Assembly (NCBI RefSeq): GCF_032884065.1
Contig: NC_088873.1
Location: 23,735,558 to 23,799,557, forward strand
Reading direction: 5' to 3'
Length of the DNA stretch: 64,000 bases
Origin: Artemia franciscana
Taxonomy: Eukaryota; Arthropoda; Branchiopoda; Anostraca; Artemiidae
The translations under genes were made by a program, and so were the position numbers. The notes under the pieces were generated by a model, which had not been told where the DNA came from, did no database searches, and worked only from the letters and a program-made list of their open reading frames with translations. Position 1 is the stretch's first letter. Every line of letters begins with the position of its first letter. Positions 26,863-64,000 of the stretch are shown one piece after another.

Positions 26863-27065
26863 TAACTTAATTTTTCTTCATTTGAATCGAACATTTGGTC
26901 ACACCTCTTACCTCCCAAAACATATTCAAGCACATATTTCTGGTTTTACTTAAGTACTGAAGCCTCAAATTAACCAGGTACAGTAAGGCAGCAAGGGAAT
27001 TATTAACTTTTTCAAGTTTCTATGCCTCTTTGAAAGAGCCTTACAAAAGAAGAGAATTTTTTTTT

Positions 27066-27071
27066 TTTATT
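27066..27071 (-). promoter_or_regulatory. Candidate Myb polyadenylation signal (AATAAA)
   Basis: A perfect AATAAA on the minus strand, about 280 nt past the Myb stop codon. An ATTAAA lies slightly nearer at 27094-27099. Position only; no transcript evidence. Confidence 0.35.
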
Positions 27072-27350
27072 CTTGGTTTGACTTTTCTTCTTATTTAATC
27101 GAAATTAAGAGAAATAAACTGAGGAATGATGTATTTTCATTTATCAGAATCTTCAACCTTCTCAGTGCGGACCTAGATTATTAAGACAATATTCTGACAC
27201 TATGGCAACTAGTTACATTTTTGAGCACATCAAGGCAGTTATTTCCTGCAAAATTAAAAAGAAAAAGACTCAATGTGGACCCTCAAAATACATACTTCGA
27301 AAAAAAAATGCATAAAAGTAAAAAAAAACGAAAAAAAAAACGCTTGCAAG

Positions 27351-63995
<36,645 letters not shown>

Positions 63996-64000
63996 CTAAA

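Overview
This is an AT-rich eukaryotic window, most likely from an arthropod. It holds one large spliced host gene embedded in transposon debris. The organism call rests on spliced exons with GT-AG borders, an animal three-repeat-type Myb protein, and the mix of elements: CR1-like and RNase-H-bearing LINEs, a Penelope-like endonuclease, hAT, Helitron and a protostome-style SINE. A crustacean (branchiopod-like) origin is my guess from the look of the repeats and is weakly supported.

The right 37 kb (about 27351 to 63995, minus strand) is the 3' part of an animal Myb gene. The order and wording of its C-terminal blocks suit the MYBL2 / insect Myb type. Eight exons can be placed with GT-AG borders and compatible phases: 63995-63591 (end of R2, all of R3), 57265-56986, 53114-52858, 44529-44365, 40141-39959, 33047-32910, 30732-30622 and 27470-27351 (stop). 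Together they encode 552 residues. The N-terminus lies off the right edge. The last exon carries the conserved tail that in B-Myb binds the MuvB core, so this is probably the cell-cycle Myb of the DREAM/MMB complex.

The Myb introns are full of mobile DNA. The 8.3-kb intron between exons 3 and 4 contains an intact 642-codon hAT-transposase-derived gene on the same strand. It has a good splice acceptor, in phase with the upstream Myb exon. Other introns hold a complete non-autonomous Helitron (37052-37919), two copies of a long element with hairpin ends and a core of about 290-bp tandem units (41818-43703 and 58304-60393), foldback elements, LINE fragments on both strands, a tRNA-derived SINE and long AT and poly-A tracts.

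The left 27 kb lies downstream of Myb, and I see no host gene in it. It holds a degenerate PHD/AP-endonuclease/RT LINE (about 1250-5605), an open GIY-YIG domain of a Penelope-like element (7002-7462), a composite foldback repeat with a nested LINE tail (9195-11440), a broken hAT transposase (11895-13560), a LINE endonuclease piece lacking its RT (13665-15016), two foldback/MITE elements (16896-17519 and 17718-18827) and an RNase-H LINE fragment (about 19480-20515). The rest is non-coding sequence that I could not assign.
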